A DNA stretch of 64,000 bases, taken from contig OY725503.1 of the NCBI GenBank assembly GCA_963281255.1, positions 620,001 through 684,000 on the forward strand. Reading direction: 5' to 3'. This stretch comes from Aphrocallistes beatrix (taxonomy: Eukaryota; Porifera; Hexactinellida; Sceptrulophora; Aphrocallistidae). A model generated the notes under the pieces. The model was given only the letters and a program-made list of their open reading frames with translations, did not search any database and was not told where the DNA came from. Position numbers and translations under genes: made by a program. Positions within the stretch are counted from its first letter, which is position 1, and every line of letters begins with the position of its first letter. Shown here one piece after another: positions 12,102 through 23,644 of this stretch.

Positions 12102-14779
12102 CTATAACGTTATCTCTCTATTGAATTCAGATTCTATTCCTGTCCCGATACCAAGATTTGGAGTTGGCGTTTTTTTCCTGAGACTGTCAATGTATACATA
12201 CTCCAGCACTCTGGCTGTAGATAACAGCTTACAGTAGTGGAATCCTCGAGCAGCTGATATAGGGTAGTTAGTTGGCGTACGCATCATAGGGGACTGGACT
12301 AGCATCTCTCTCTTGCCTGTCTCCGGATTGAGTTGAAGGCTGTACTTCATGTACGTCCATATCCATCTGGGTCCTTCATTAAATGGTCCCGAATCAGGGC
12401 CCATGACATATGGGATTCCGATACGGTTGTAACGGTCGACGGTCTTTTTAGCAGATAAACCAATTCCATAATCGAGTGAGGCTTGATTGATGTCTTTACA
12501 AATGTCACCAGAATCTGTTTTGTTAAAATCTGAGGTATTAAAAACTACTATTCGCATGCGAATAAGCTACTATTTGCATATGCAAATAAATTACAATTAT
12601 GGATCATATTCAAGGAAATGTCACAAAAATTTTGAACTCCCACAGAATGACATAGGCGTAGGCTCCGGTCGGGTTGGTAGGGCCTTTGCCTTACATGAAT
12701 TAGCCGAAGGCTATTACCTTCATTAGCTATGATACAATTTGTCCAAAATGGCCATACCAATCATGCAAACCTAAAGGCCCCACCCAATCCTCATTCCGAG
12801 TCTATGGCCCCTGGAATGGTATCCCCCGGTCCTTACAATTCGAAATATTTGGACCCCTCGGAACCAATATTTCAAAGTTATAACTGAAATATATGGACCA
12901 CTCTTAAATGATCGGTCTCCCTTAAGTGCGAGTATGGAGATCATGATCCTTGAGTACGTAGATAATGATTGTTGGAAGTTAGTTGAAAAATTAGGTTCTT
13001 ATCTGCGTATATGCAGATAGAACCCTGACGTATCCAATAGAGTACTACGTATCAAGAAATACAGTAAAATCAGCCAATGTATGGGACATAGCTATGCTAT
13101 TGAATTTCCTGAATGTACAATTTTGGCAGATATATATTGACACCTTAAAATTTGCTACTGTTTGTCTTTATGGCTATAGGTCTGGGTTTGGTTGAACGAC
13201 AGTTGCGGAAATAAAATATTCGGAATTATGTGTAATTACATGTGTAATTACACATGTAATTACACATGTAATTACATGTGTAATTAATCGCTGTGTTCCA
13301 CCAACATAATCTACTAGAATTATGAGGATTAAAAACTACTATTCTTTTTTTATAGCGGTCACCTGTACATTGCATCCACTTAAAAATTGTCCCGTGGTCG
13401 ACTTTCCTATTACAATTGACCTTTGTATAATGATGGTCCATATATTTTCGAGGATAACACTGAAATATTAGTTCCGAAGGGGTTCCAAATATTACGAAAT
13501 ATATGGACCTGGGGAACCATTCTGGGGGTGTCTATTTTTCGTGTAACAGTTCCTTGAATCTGATTCGTAATTGTTGCTTGTTCGCATGCGAATAGTAATT
13601 TTCAATATATCTACATTCTTCATTCCTGCCTTTTCCCAAAACCGTTGCCTAGAACTCATCTTACATTTAATCTCGTACGCAGACTCAGGATAGAATCCAG
13701 CATCAACCAGTGAATCCAACCTCTCATAATAGTTCTCAGATAGTGACACTGTTCAAGGTACAAGGTATCTTGTCGCATGTGTTGTTAACTTGAGGCAAAT
13801 GCGCGGGTGTAACTGTGTACACACGATGGAAGTTGTCATCATTATGTATCGATACATTGCCTAACCCAGTCTGATTCAAACCAGCCATTATACTTTGTGC
13901 TAAGTCAGACCAAGGCGTTCCATGTCCACAAGTTCCGATATCCGCGTTCACAAGGGTCTGGTTGTAGCAAGGTGGTTTGAAGTTGTAATAGCCTTCCAAT
14001 TTGAGAGCCGTTATAATAGGCGCTAACATGGCTTCAGTATCTTGACGTAGTTGTGTTAGTAGCTGTGACTTGGATGGCTGTGCATAGGTCTCGATGTATT
14101 CGTTGATGACTTGTGAGATCATTTTGAATCCGTCTTCCTTGCTCACTTCTGAAGGTAAATCATTTGCTTGAACAAAACTGCTCGGTTTTCCGTCTATGCA
14201 CTGGGCATGATTGATGCCTTCTAGCACGATAACTGGGAATTTATTCGCATCACTGCCATCAGCTAGGTTCTCTTGCTGTATGTGATAAGCTTCCGCGATT
14301 CGAGTTAATCGGCACATCCCGTCTAGTTCCCCGCCAACGGTGAGTGTTGGGAGAGGATAGTCAATGCCATTCGTACCGTTAGGCCAGATTAATATGTTAT
14401 CTTTTCGTGTTAAGAATGAGTTTAATAGAATTTGCGTTTCGCCGTCATCTGAGTTTGCTTTACGAACTGAGAGAGCATATACCCTCCCAGACTATGGCCA
14501 GCGTAAATGTATTTATCTACTTTCACGTATTTTACTATTTCTGCTTTTATCCCTGCGATTTTTGACGCCATCTGAACAGGGTTTGGTGTATCTACGACAA
14601 ATTCCGGGATTCCAACCCATAGAGCTTTTATTTGTCTACAGAAATTTCAGTGCCCGTGCACTACCGTTACGTGGTGGATGTAGTAAGATATCATCGGACG
14701 TTACATGTATTGTTAAGTTAATCAGTATAACAATAGCTGTAATTAAATGTGAGTTCTCCAATCCGTTATGCATGGACAT
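12102..14779 (-). pseudogene. secreted alpha/beta-hydrolase-like protein, interrupted by frame breaks
   Basis: Read on the minus strand from ATG 14779-14777 (MSMHNGLENSHLITAIVILI), with a hydrophobic, signal-peptide-like start. The chain continues to IPEFVVDTPNPVQMASK, then a nucleophile elbow GHSLGG (Ser nucleophile), PLPTLTVGGELDG (candidate acid) and VLEGINHAQ (candidate His), so a full hydrolase triad is suggested. The C-terminal half has GDICKDINQASLDYG and PRWIWTYMKY and ends at TAG just before 12102. The frame breaks near 14630, 14497 and 13745 by one base each, and an intron of about 1 kb separates 13.6 kb from 12.53 kb with an uncertain phase. Three breaks suggest a decaying gene, or assembly indels. 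The substrate is unknown. Confidence 0.55.
12545..13610. other. intron or insertion with palindromic motifs inside the hydrolase-like gene
   Basis: The interval separates two homologous parts of the hydrolase-like gene. Both borders carry the palindrome TTCGCATGCGAA (about 12551-12566 and 13581-13593). A second palindrome, TATTTGCATATGCAAATA, lies at about 12573-12590. At 13228-13290 lies a run of alternating GTAATTACATGT/ACACATGTAATT units, itself strongly self-complementary. The near-identical border motifs suggest a MITE-like insertion or repeat-derived intron, but no clean target duplication could be fixed. Confidence 0.35.
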
Positions 14780-14789
14780 CTGTCCTGTT

Positions 14790-15630
14790 TGTTCTATTCC
14801 CGTGTGAGTTGAATAGATTCTTTGTTAGGCATTTATTCACAAACAAGGTCTAATGGAATCACATGGGATGTGGAAGTATCGAATTTCTCTAGGATGCATT
14901 GATGATTCCTTCTAGCCAGTGTGCTAATTTATATGTGTTCCTTCTCTTCGCTACGATTATTCAGCTCACTGTTTGATAAAACTTGCTTCAAATTGGTTTT
15001 CGTTTTAACTAAATGTCAGGCATGCCTAATTCACGGGACGGGACGGGACAGTCCCGTAAATTAGGCATCTTAACTCGTCCCGTCCCGATAAATTAGGCAC
15101 CTTTTCTGTCCCGTCCCGTAAATTAGGCATCTTAACCCGTCCCGTCTCGTAAATTAGGCATGTCCCTAAATGTCATAATGTTAAAATGCTTACATGTTGC
15201 CTTAGTTCTAAACTACAACACTATTATTGTACATTGGTATAGTCAGGATTTTCTATAGAATTGAAAACTATTGAAGGGAGGTTACCTCCTATCTTTGTCT
15301 CCTATGCATAGTATCACCACCCCCTGGCTGCAAACGATCATTCGAATCTCTCGTGTGAGAGTTATTCCGGGACATACCTAATTTACGGAATATTCCATTC
15401 CGTAGAGTAGGCATTTAAAATTCCGGAACCATTCCGTCAAGTTCCGTAAATTAGGTACTCAGATTTCCTGGAATGGTTCCGTTGTTCCGCAAAAATGGTT
15501 CCGCCAAAAGTGGCCCGATTAAACAGTGACCCTTTTAATTAAGCGGAGTCGACTTTATATGTTTAATATCTTCATTTACTTTCTACGTTGAAGTACAGGA
15601 GCTCTAGTCTTGGGAGTTTATCATTACCAG
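14790..15630. other. intergenic region with two palindromic MITEs
   Basis: This divergent intergenic space lies between the minus-strand hydrolase-like gene and plus-strand coronin-7, so it should contain both promoters. It holds a GGCATGCC-ended MITE (15018-15165). It also holds a related AT-richer element at about 15368-15465 (GGGACATACCTAATTTACGG ... TTCCGTAAATTAGGTA), followed by half of a CAGTCGACTCC-family element ending near 15556. Confidence 0.5.
15018..15165. mobile_element. MITE, GGCATGCC/ACGGGACGGG family, 9-bp target duplication
   Basis: The ends are AGGCATGCCTAATTC and ATTAGGCATGTCC. Flanks are CTAAATGTC on both sides (15009-15017 and 15166-15174), a perfect 9-base target duplication. 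Inside, ACGGGACGGGAC and its complement GTCCCGTCCCGT alternate with TAAATTAGGCA, giving several nested hairpins. Related copies are at 16848-16985 and 27023-27119. Confidence 0.75.
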
Positions 15631-17863
15631 ATGGCTGCCAATCGTTTCAAGAATCAATCCAAGTACAAGAACGCTTTCGCGCAGGTTCCGAAGCGAGAGT
15701 TCTGGCTGCAAGACGTGCTGGGACCGAATGAGTTCAACTCCCTCGGCCGAGCCATCGCTGCTAGCACTCGTCACACCTGTTTCTGCTGGGAGACCCCAGG
15801 TACCCTGGCGCTGTACCCCCTGGGACACGAGGGTAGGCTACAGCCCCCTTACTCCCTCCTACACGCCCACTCTGCCCCCGTGACTGACCTGGAGTTCTCT
15901 CCTTTCTTTGAAGATGTGCTGGCCACAGCTGGAGAGGATAAACAGGTATTCACTCGCATTCTTTTATCTTTAGTTCTACTTGTGCATACTTGCCAATTGT
16001 CCAGGTTTTTTCGGACATAATATCCCGCGAAAACGTTCCAAAAAGTGGAACTGTCCCGCTTTTCAGTGTGTAGGACCTATGCAAATACAGTCGACTCCGC
16101 TTAATAGGGTCACTGTTTAATCGGGCCACTTTTGGAAGGACCGGGATAGCTCTCACACATAGAAGCTAGTACAAAATATTTTCGGTTAATAGGGTTCTCC
16201 GCTTAATCGAGTCAAAATGTCCTCTGATCGATGTGACCCTATTAAGCGGAGTCAACTGTATACTATGTCCCGATAAAATTCTACTTATTTATGTCCCGCT
16301 TTTTCCCTTGCAGAGGTTGGAATGTATGCTTTTGCTAATTCCTCTTGTTTGATCTTATTCTGTTAAATCTGTTTACATAGATTAAGCTGTGGCGTATACA
16401 AGATGGCACTACTGCACTTGCCCCTGCTACCATCCTTGACGGATTTCCGTCCAGAATAGAGGGACTTTCCTTCAATCCGTATGCTGACAACATCTTGGCT
16501 TCATGCTCAGGTTCACTCCTGTCTGTATGCGACCTGTGCACCTCACAGAATGTGTTCAGTGAAGCCATCAGTGGGGAGCTTCTACAGTCGTTGAGCTGGA
16601 GTGTAGAAGGACGAACTCTAGGTGTGGTTGCTAAGGACAGGGTGCTGAGGTATGTCGATCCTAGAGCTAAGGAGGGAGCTGTACTGGATGTCGGGAGCTT
16701 TCCAGCTGGCAAAGAATTTCAGGTTTGTTGAAATAAGCTTTTTTATGTACATACATATGTAGTATTATATTATCAACATTGAGAGATTAAACATATTAAT
16801 TTTGTGAATAATTGGACTGTTAGATTTTGAAAAAAGGAACTAAACAGGGGCATGCGTAATTTCCGGGACGGGATCCCGTCCCGGGAATTAGGTATCTTAA
16901 CCCGTCCCGTCCCGGAAATTAGGTATCTTGACTCGTCCCGTCCCGGAAATTAGGTACATTTACGTCCCGGAAATTAGGCATGCCCACAAACAGACATATT
17001 ACATTCTCAATGCTATTTACAACAATTCCAATACATACACGCCAACCGTCCCGCTTTTTTCACTCTTCCACTGAGCTAATTTTTTGTAATACCATACACT
17101 TGAAACATTTTTTCTTTAGAACTAGAAGGTTTCCCTTCTTGATCCCAATAGGCTCTCAAATGGCATTCCTTACCACCAGGCTGTATTTAATATTTTCTAT
17201 TGCGTCCCCCAATCCCGTGATATTCAACGCGTCCCGCTCTTATCACAGCTTAAGTTGGCATGTACTATGCCGATATGAATTGCACTTAAATAAATTGCCT
17301 TTGAGATCTATGTATCTGGTCAAGTTACTTCGATGTTACTTCTAACAAGTTGATGCAACATCTTATCCAACTCTTGTGTAACATAATATGTCTACTTTTT
17401 GGAAACTTATCTCAACCACAAAATCCATATTGTTTATTGTTCTGGAAAGCTAGATTACTATTATTGGAACTCTGAGATTCAAAGTAAGATATTTTAAGAT
17501 TATTACTATCACCTGCATTTATTATGCTTGTTTGCCTTAAACCAATTCCATAGAAACTTATGAAAAGTTTTTAGACCAAACTAATTGATGTAAACTACCT
17601 AACTCTTCCATTGTAAGTTTGTTAGTTCTTCCTATTAGTGGTCAGTTGGTCTTCGTTCAGCTAATTTTCTTAGTTCTCATTTGTAAGACTTTGGGTATTA
17701 GGTAGGCTCTTTGAAAATCGCTTCAAAAAGTATAAAAGAAGCAACATTTGCCTTTTTTGAAAGAAGCTATATTTAAATATCTGTTTAATTGCGTATTAAA
17801 CTATTCTTCTTGATGAATACAATCTATAATATAACTCTTTTAAATTTACACTTTCATTAAAAA

Positions 17864-17945
<82 letters not shown>

Positions 17946-20603
17946 TAAATATATAAAGATATAGATATAGATATAGAGATATATTTATATATGAATTTAA
18001 TGAAACTTTTAGGTGAAATGTATGCCAGACGAAAAACTCGCCACATCATCTCTCACCCAATCAAAAGACAGAGAAATAGCTATTTGGGATGCGCGGGCTT
18101 GTAAGAAACTCAACCAACTAACGTTCGGCAATTCCAACAGGACAATGTCAATGCTATTCGATCCAGATACGAATATGCTGTTGCTAGGACAAAGAGGAGA
18201 GGTATTTATTCACTACATCGAGTTCACAGATTCGCATCCGTTTATAACTCAAGGCGCCAGCTATCTAGGCAAACTCGAGACCAAATCCCTATGTTTAATC
18301 CCCAAGAGAGCTGTTGACGTCATGCGATGCGAGATCAATCGCATTTTGCAACTAACCAAACGTGAAATCGTCCCAATTTCGTTTGGTGTCACACGTAAAT
18401 CATATTTGGACTTTCATTCAGATCTCTACCCTGAGACCTCAGGGATAGAACCGGGTATGAGTTCTCAAGAGTGGGTAGAGGGGACCAATCGACCTCCGAA
18501 GTTAACCACTCTTAACCCGCAAATAATTTTGCGAGAAAAATCTAAAATTGAGGCTGAGGTTAGGAAAGTTGAGCAGAAAGATGAACAACCGGAATCTGAG
18601 CCCGTGGTAGAAGAACCGGTACCAGTTAAACCGGTCAAAGTAATTCCTGGCCTGAGAAGTACACCCTTCAAGCATCTACAAGGAAACCTAGCGCACAAGA
18701 ATACCTTCATCTTCGATCTCCCTCCACTCTGTAAAACCATCCCGCTAGATGGGAAGATGTTACACGTAAGTATCCTACTAATAACTAATTTTAATGTTAA
18801 ACTAGTAATATTGCACTCGTCGTAACTCGATCGCTTTGTTACTCACTTATTTACGTATATCAGCATTTAATTAATCTATGAAATTTGATAAGAAAGTTCA
18901 GAGTTCTCGAATGTTCGCAATCTATTTTGATTAAAAAATGGCAATTTAGTCACACTTATACAGCCCAGGTATTATACAGCCCTCCAGAGATACGCTCCTT
19001 GTCTCAAACCAATAAATTTTGTAGGCCTAAATAGATAAATAACAATATATTTAGGGTAAATTAGGTATATTATAAATTTTCACGCTCCTATACACTTTCG
19101 TGCTTATTAAGTTTTACCCTTAAATTACCTGGGGTCATTTCTATTTATAGCAAAACCCCCACACTTCTAAGGTTTCCCCGCCCAAAATGAGTTAGCAAAA
19201 ACCTAGCGCCATTTAAGGATTAAAATCGTAAAGGAGCTTATCACTCCTAGAACTCCCTTGATCACAATACCTATCCCGCTATACCTCATTAGGTGTCCAT
19301 TTCTCCTGATTGCCTGACAGCTGAAAGTCCGAAGGATGTCATTTCCGGTATCGCAGCTGTGACCCTCCAGGGGGCAGGGGGGCAAATAGCTCTGATTCCG
19401 ATCCAACACTCAGGCCGCCTCCTCAAATGCTTCACACTGGAGAACACGTCCAACGTCATAGACCTAGCCTGGGACAAGTTCAATCCTTCGCGGTTAGTCG
19501 TTGCTAGCGAGGATTCAAAGATTCGCGTTTGGAATGTGACACCTGGCAATCTTGAGTCGGGACAGCATACACACTCTCTCCTTGAAAAACATCGCGACCG
19601 TCCGTCTACCCTTGCCTTCCATCCGCATGCCTCTTCCCTCTTCGTGTCGTCAGGGTTCGACTGTCAGTTGCTGATCTGGGACTTAGATGTTTCAGAAGTT
19701 AAAATATCTCTCAACGCTTCTTCTTCTCCGATTGTTTCGCTGGCATGGAGTCCGGACGGATCTCAGCTGGCTACTTTCAATCGAGATTGTCAGTTACAGC
19801 TGTATTCTCCCCTTGAAGGTGTTGATCCCGTGTGGGTGGGAACTGGACCGTCCAGTGGAAAGGCCGCCCGCGTTGTCTGGCTCTCAGATAGACGAATCTT
19901 GCTCAGCGGTTTTGAGAAAGTCGGGACGAAGGTTTTCTACCTCATAGACACATCCAAGAATGCTCCTGAATCCATTCTCACGATTATTTCTGTCACTAAC
20001 GTATCATCTCCTTCATTGCTGATCCCGCATTTCGATAGAGACACAAGTTTAATCTTCTTCACCACACGTGGGGAGTCTTTGGTTTTCGTTTACGAATATT
20101 TACCAGGAGAAAATCCTTACTTCTTCTCACTGTCCCCTTTAATTCTCCCCTCCCAAAACCAGGAATTATTCTTCTTTCCTAAAATAGTTTGTCGGGTGAG
20201 GGAATCTCAGATAGTCAGAGGTGTTAGGTTGACACAATCTTCTCTGGAGGAGTTTGGGTTCAAAGTTCCCCGTGTCCGTATCGAATTCTTCCAAGATGAT
20301 ATTTTCCCGCTGACAGAGGTGACATGGGAACCGATGTTAACCGCCGCTGAATGGTTATCCGGGAAGAAACCGGGCATCCCTACCGTCAGCCTAAAACCGG
20401 CAGACATGACTCCGCTTAGCAAAGCTCCGGTTGTAAGCACAGGACCTAAAACAGGCAAGTCCAGTTATGCGGAGTTTAAGTCTAGCTCTGACCACGAGAA
20501 AGAGTTGGTAGACGGGATGATCCAGAAAATGCAAGTCCTGGAGGATAAGCCTCTCAAGCAGGATTTGATGGAGGGTGTGGATGATGATGAATGGGGCGAT
20601 TGA
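15631..20603 (+). CDS. CORO7: coronin-7 (tandem coronin, POD-1 type), four exons
   Basis: Exons are 15631-15945, 16381-16722, 18013-18765 and 19293-20603. All junctions are in phase with GT/AG borders, giving 906 residues; human CORO7 is about 925. Two coronin WD40 propellers lie in tandem. The first starts MAANRFKNQSKYKN and has HSAPVTDLEFSP. The linker is Pro/Glu-rich (about residues 400-440), and the second unit begins at RSTPFKHLQGN with blades such as LVVASEDSKIRVWN and LFVSSGFDCQLLIWD. The C-terminus is acidic and ends DDDEWGD, as in coronin-7. The protein acts in F-actin and Golgi-related trafficking in animals. The start was set at ATG 15631 because the frame upstream lacks another ATG. 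The introns are full of transposons and microsatellites, but the coding sequence is intact. Confidence 0.93.
15985..16318. mobile_element. GCCAACTGTCCCG-family element split by a CAGTCGACTCC MITE (coronin-7 intron 1)
   Basis: The outer element begins near GCATACTTGCCAATTGTCC and ends near GAGGTTGGAATGTATGC, with internal TGTCCCGC motifs. Related elements are at about 17025-17265, 25640-25832, 46085-46270 and 47643-47855. The inner element at 16088-16258 has CAGTCGACTCCGCTTAATAG and AAGCGGAGTCAACTG ends and TA on both sides (16086-16087, 16259-16260). This is nested insertion inside an intron. Confidence 0.65.
16848..16985. mobile_element. MITE, GGGCATGC/CGGGACGGG family, coronin-7 intron 2
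   Basis: The ends are GGGCATGCGTAATTTCC and AATTAGGCATGCCC, with internal CGTCCCGTCCCGGAAATTAGG repeats. Flanks (ACTAAACAG and ACAAACAG) share AAACAG, so the target duplication is degraded. It lies directly before a GCCAACCGTCCCG-family element at 17025-17265. Confidence 0.6.
17866..17990. repeat. (AT)n / (GATA)n microsatellite in coronin-7 intron 2
   Basis: About 32 bases of AT repeat are followed by about 45 bases of GATA repeat and then imperfect ATATAG units, ending about 20 bases before the splice acceptor of exon 3 at 18011-18012. Confidence 0.85.
18963..19217. repeat. two dispersed repeats in coronin-7 intron 3
   Basis: At 18963-19110 lies an inverted copy of the element seen at 8512-8660 and 60372-60512. 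At about 19122-19217 lies an inverted copy of the element at 5745-5870 (TTACCTGGGGTCATTTCTAT ... CTAGCGCCATTTAAGG). Confidence 0.5.
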
Positions 20604-21800
20604 GCGCGGTTTTTGGTAAGTGTCTGTGTGATTGGTGTGAATATTGTGATATATCGAGTAGTGTATTTATATAATATTAGGATAGATATGTTAATATTTG
20701 AATTTTGCATTCTGTACAGCTTATATTGTACGCAATGATTGATTATTTAGAACCTCGATCTCTATATCTGATCGCTCTAGAGAAATCTCACTGGAAATTT
20801 CCGTCTATTAATTAATAATTATACATAGTTTACTTAGAACAATTGTTATTCAGATGATCTTAAAATAATGAATAAACCATGATCTGAATTCTGCAGAGTC
20901 CCCACTATTTCCCACTACGAAGCACTGATTGAATGAAATTATTAGAAATTATATTATTTTACTGCTCAGCAGTTGTAGATGGATCAATATCTTTTAAATT
21001 TAACGCATTATCGGGAATTTGTCCTGTCTTGCTATTCATATATGCTTTTTCGCCAGTGCAGATTTTATAATGTACTCCTTTATTTCGTTTCACAAACGAA
21101 ATTTAGAGCAAAATGCTAACCTTCTCTGTTTATCCATGGGCTCCCTAGCTTAGATAACCATACTCTATCGCATACTACAGTCAGGGTCTTATTCTGAACC
21201 ACCAGGGGACCAAAAAATGTGTTCATAATGGAGATACTTCATATTTAAATAAGTGGACTTGACTCAATACAAATCCTATCTAAAAATGAAATTGGGACCA
21301 GGAGGTTAGTTCATAATATACGAATGTTCATAATAAACGACCTTTTGCTTTCTTCCAACTCGTTTCTCGCTGCAATGTAGTAATTAAATTTTAGTGTCTC
21401 AACTGTATTGGGAATCCAATCAACAACTTTTGTTAGCAACCAATTTCACACAGCTGTTACTAACTAACTCACCATCTCTAGCCTAGTTACCTTAAGTCTT
21501 CATTGGTATGCTTATAATTTCCCATCACTTTGTCACAAGATACATCATCATGGTGTCATGTTTATATGTAACAATGGAATGTTTGTGAGTATCAACATTC
21601 CAATACCCAATATTTTATTATTACCTGTTGCTATGCATGTATCAACAATACTTTAGGAATTCTAATTTTGTCATTGACCTGATGACTTTGTTTAACCAGA
21701 TTAGGCTCTAATTACCGCAGATTTGTGCATAAATAGGACAGATTTATTCACAACTTCATTTCTCATACACTACAATTAGATTCCATTTCGTTATATTATA
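20604..21800. other. intergenic, AT-rich, with one MITE
   Basis: At 21178 to about 21342 lies a CAGTCAGGGTC-family element (landmarks AACCACCAGGGGACC, AATTGGGACCAGGAGG, right end worn). An inverted relative is at 23095-23263. The proximal 80 bases belong to the promoter of the gene at 21801. Nothing else is recognisable. Confidence 0.5.
21728..21736 (+). promoter_or_regulatory. TATA-like element upstream of the R-x-x-T-M repeat gene
   Basis: CATAAATAG lies about 65-73 bases before the ATG at 21801 and is followed by a short pyrimidine- and CA-rich segment (TTCTCATACACTACAATTAG) that could hold the start site. This is a plausible TATA box by position and sequence only. Confidence 0.35.
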
Positions 21801-22475
21801 ATGGCTTCCGACTTGAAACGTGAAGGGACGATGCAAGCTACACTACGTGAGGCTGAAGCGATATTAGGCAAAGACAAGGGTGACAAGGATCAAGAAAATG
21901 GGACATCAGAAAAACCCAAGATGGAGCGCGCTGGTACAATGCAAGTGACAGCTGAAGAGGCGAAGGAAATCCTCGGGGATGAACCTTTGGAGAAGACCCG
22001 CGGGGCAACGGCAACCCTACAGGAGGCCCTCAAGGCGAATGACGACGAAGAGACTGAAGAGAAAACGGACGATCAAGAAAAACCGAGCCTCGCACGGGCT
22101 TCAACCATGCAGGTGACGGCTGATGAGGCCAAGGAGATCTTGGGAGATGAGGAGAGAGGGAAAACCCGGAGAAAGACGCAGGCCCGCGAGGAGAGAGCTA
22201 GCTCCAGCTCGCAAGACAACGACAAAGAAAAACCGTCCGTGCAGCGGACGAAAACGATGGCCGCGACTGCTCAAGAAGGCGCTGAGCTAATCGGCGACGA
22301 AAACCTTGGAAAGACCCGCTCTCAAACCCAAAAGCAGACCCCTACGAAACCGGCGCCGAAACGTACATCGACCATGGCCCAGACGGCGGCCGACGGGGAG
22401 GAGTTCTTGAAGCGAACGAAAACGGACAGTTCATCTGATGAACCAACGACCGAGGCACAGAAAGCGGAAAACTGA
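21801..22475 (+). CDS. unrecognised repeat protein with R-x-x-T-M motifs
   Basis: Single exon, ATG 21801 to TGA 22473-22475, 224 residues. I do not recognise a family. The protein is highly charged, rich in Glu, Lys, Thr and Ala, with no Cys, Trp, Tyr or His and one Phe, so it is probably disordered. It has five repeats built on R-x-x-T-M then T-[AL]-x-[ED]: T-M pairs lie at residues 10, 46, 102, 152 and 191. Repeats 2 and 4 are nearly identical (TMQVTAEEAKEILGDE and TMQVTADEAKEILGDE). Several are followed by a G-K-T-R or E-K-T-R segment. Each motif has Arg three residues before Thr, fitting basophilic kinase sites. No signal peptide or membrane segment is seen. A TATA-like box lies upstream and AATAAA downstream (22524-22529). 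It appears to be a real, expressed gene of unknown function. Confidence 0.72.
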   Translation: MASDLKREGTMQATLREAEAILGKDKGDKDQENGTSEKPKMERAGTMQVTAEEAKEILGDEPLEKTRGATATLQEALKANDDEETEEKTDDQEKPSLARASTMQVTADEAKEILGDEERGKTRRKTQAREERASSSSQDNDKEKPSVQRTKTMAATAQEGAELIGDENLGKTRSQTQKQTPTKPAPKRTSTMAQTAADGEEFLKRTKTDSSSDEPTTEAQKAEN

Positions 22476-22523
22476 TCTGACATCTCTCTAAGTGCATGAA
22501 GAGTTCCTGAATGGCTGACTCGT

Positions 22524-22529
22524 AATAAA
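22524..22529 (+). terminator. polyadenylation signal of the repeat protein gene
   Basis: AATAAA lies about 50 bases after the stop, followed by GT-rich sequence (GTAGTGTTGTGTTG) that suits a downstream element. Confidence 0.55.
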
Positions 22530-23644
22530 TGTAGTGTTGTGTTGTAGCTAGCTTGATTTTACTGTCTCAACTTTTCTCTATCATTGACATTCCTCTATTC
22601 AATTATGCCTGCTCAGTTGTACAGCTTAAAGGGATAGCGATCTAAGTGCGAGAGAAATAATTTCAGGAATATCCCCAGGGATTTTGGTGTATCGGCTCGA
22701 TGCGCCTCCAAAAAATTAACTAATATTGACCGAAATTACTAGAATATATCAGCCGATATTCCTTCCAATCAAGGCGCACGCATTGGCCGATATCAGAAAT
22801 TGCTTGGGGAAAACTGAATTTGTGTCTATTTAATCTGACCTTTTCGAATTTAGACTTGCCATCCTTGCACTGAGCGGTCCCTACACATTGGTAAAGGGAT
22901 GAATCCTTACATTCAGGGGGGCGAAAAATGTGGAACTATTTCCATCAATTTCTGAACTGTTCAATAGTAGAGTTAAACTTTTGATAGGACATCCATCTTT
23001 TTTCACTCCTCTATTGAATTAACTTTCTTGCGTGTTATGAGTGTGATTGTGTCCGTTATTTCGACACAAGTTTGGCTTTTATCATAATTGTATACAATCA
23101 GGGTCGCTTAATATGAACATTCGTTTCTTATGAACTAACCTCCTGGTCCCAATTTCATTTTTAGATAGGATTTGTATTGAATCAAGTTCGCTTAATATGA
23201 AGTATCTCTATTATGAACAGATTTTTTGGTCCCCTGGTGGTTCACAATAAGCGACCCTGACTGTATAATGCGAGGCTGAATTGATTTACAAACTAACAGC
23301 AGCGCTTAACCCCAATTCCAATCAATAAAATTACTTCGTCAGTCGATGATATCTCCGATTCGCATCATCGTTACGTTTCACTTTTGAGAAAATCTAGATA
23401 GTTTCTTCACAAATGCTTAATAGCGTTGCATAGGCAATCTTAGATTGGTGATCTAAGCAATTTTATGATATTTTTGTCCATTATTTGTGATGTAACGAAG
23501 CTAAATTTGGGTACAAAATGTTATATAAATATAGCCATACATAAACTAGGAGAGTTTTGGTTGGAGTTGCTGCTTAGTTAAAAAGATTGATTTATCTAAT
23601 CCGTTATTATTTGTTTCCAGTTATACAAACTTTTATAGAAAAAC
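22530..23644. other. intergenic, one MITE, otherwise plain
   Basis: At 23095-23263 lies an inverted CAGTCAGGGTCGC-family element (ends CAATCAGGGTCGCTTA and AAGCGACCCTGACTG, with TA flanks). At about 22690-22800 lies a short stretch with GCCGATAT motifs of unknown nature. The UBE2F promoter should lie just before 23645. Confidence 0.45.

Noticed and set aside
13228..13290. Structured RNA or regulatory site from the GTAATTACATGT tract
   Set aside because: Simple self-complementary tandem repeat, no sign of conserved RNA structure.
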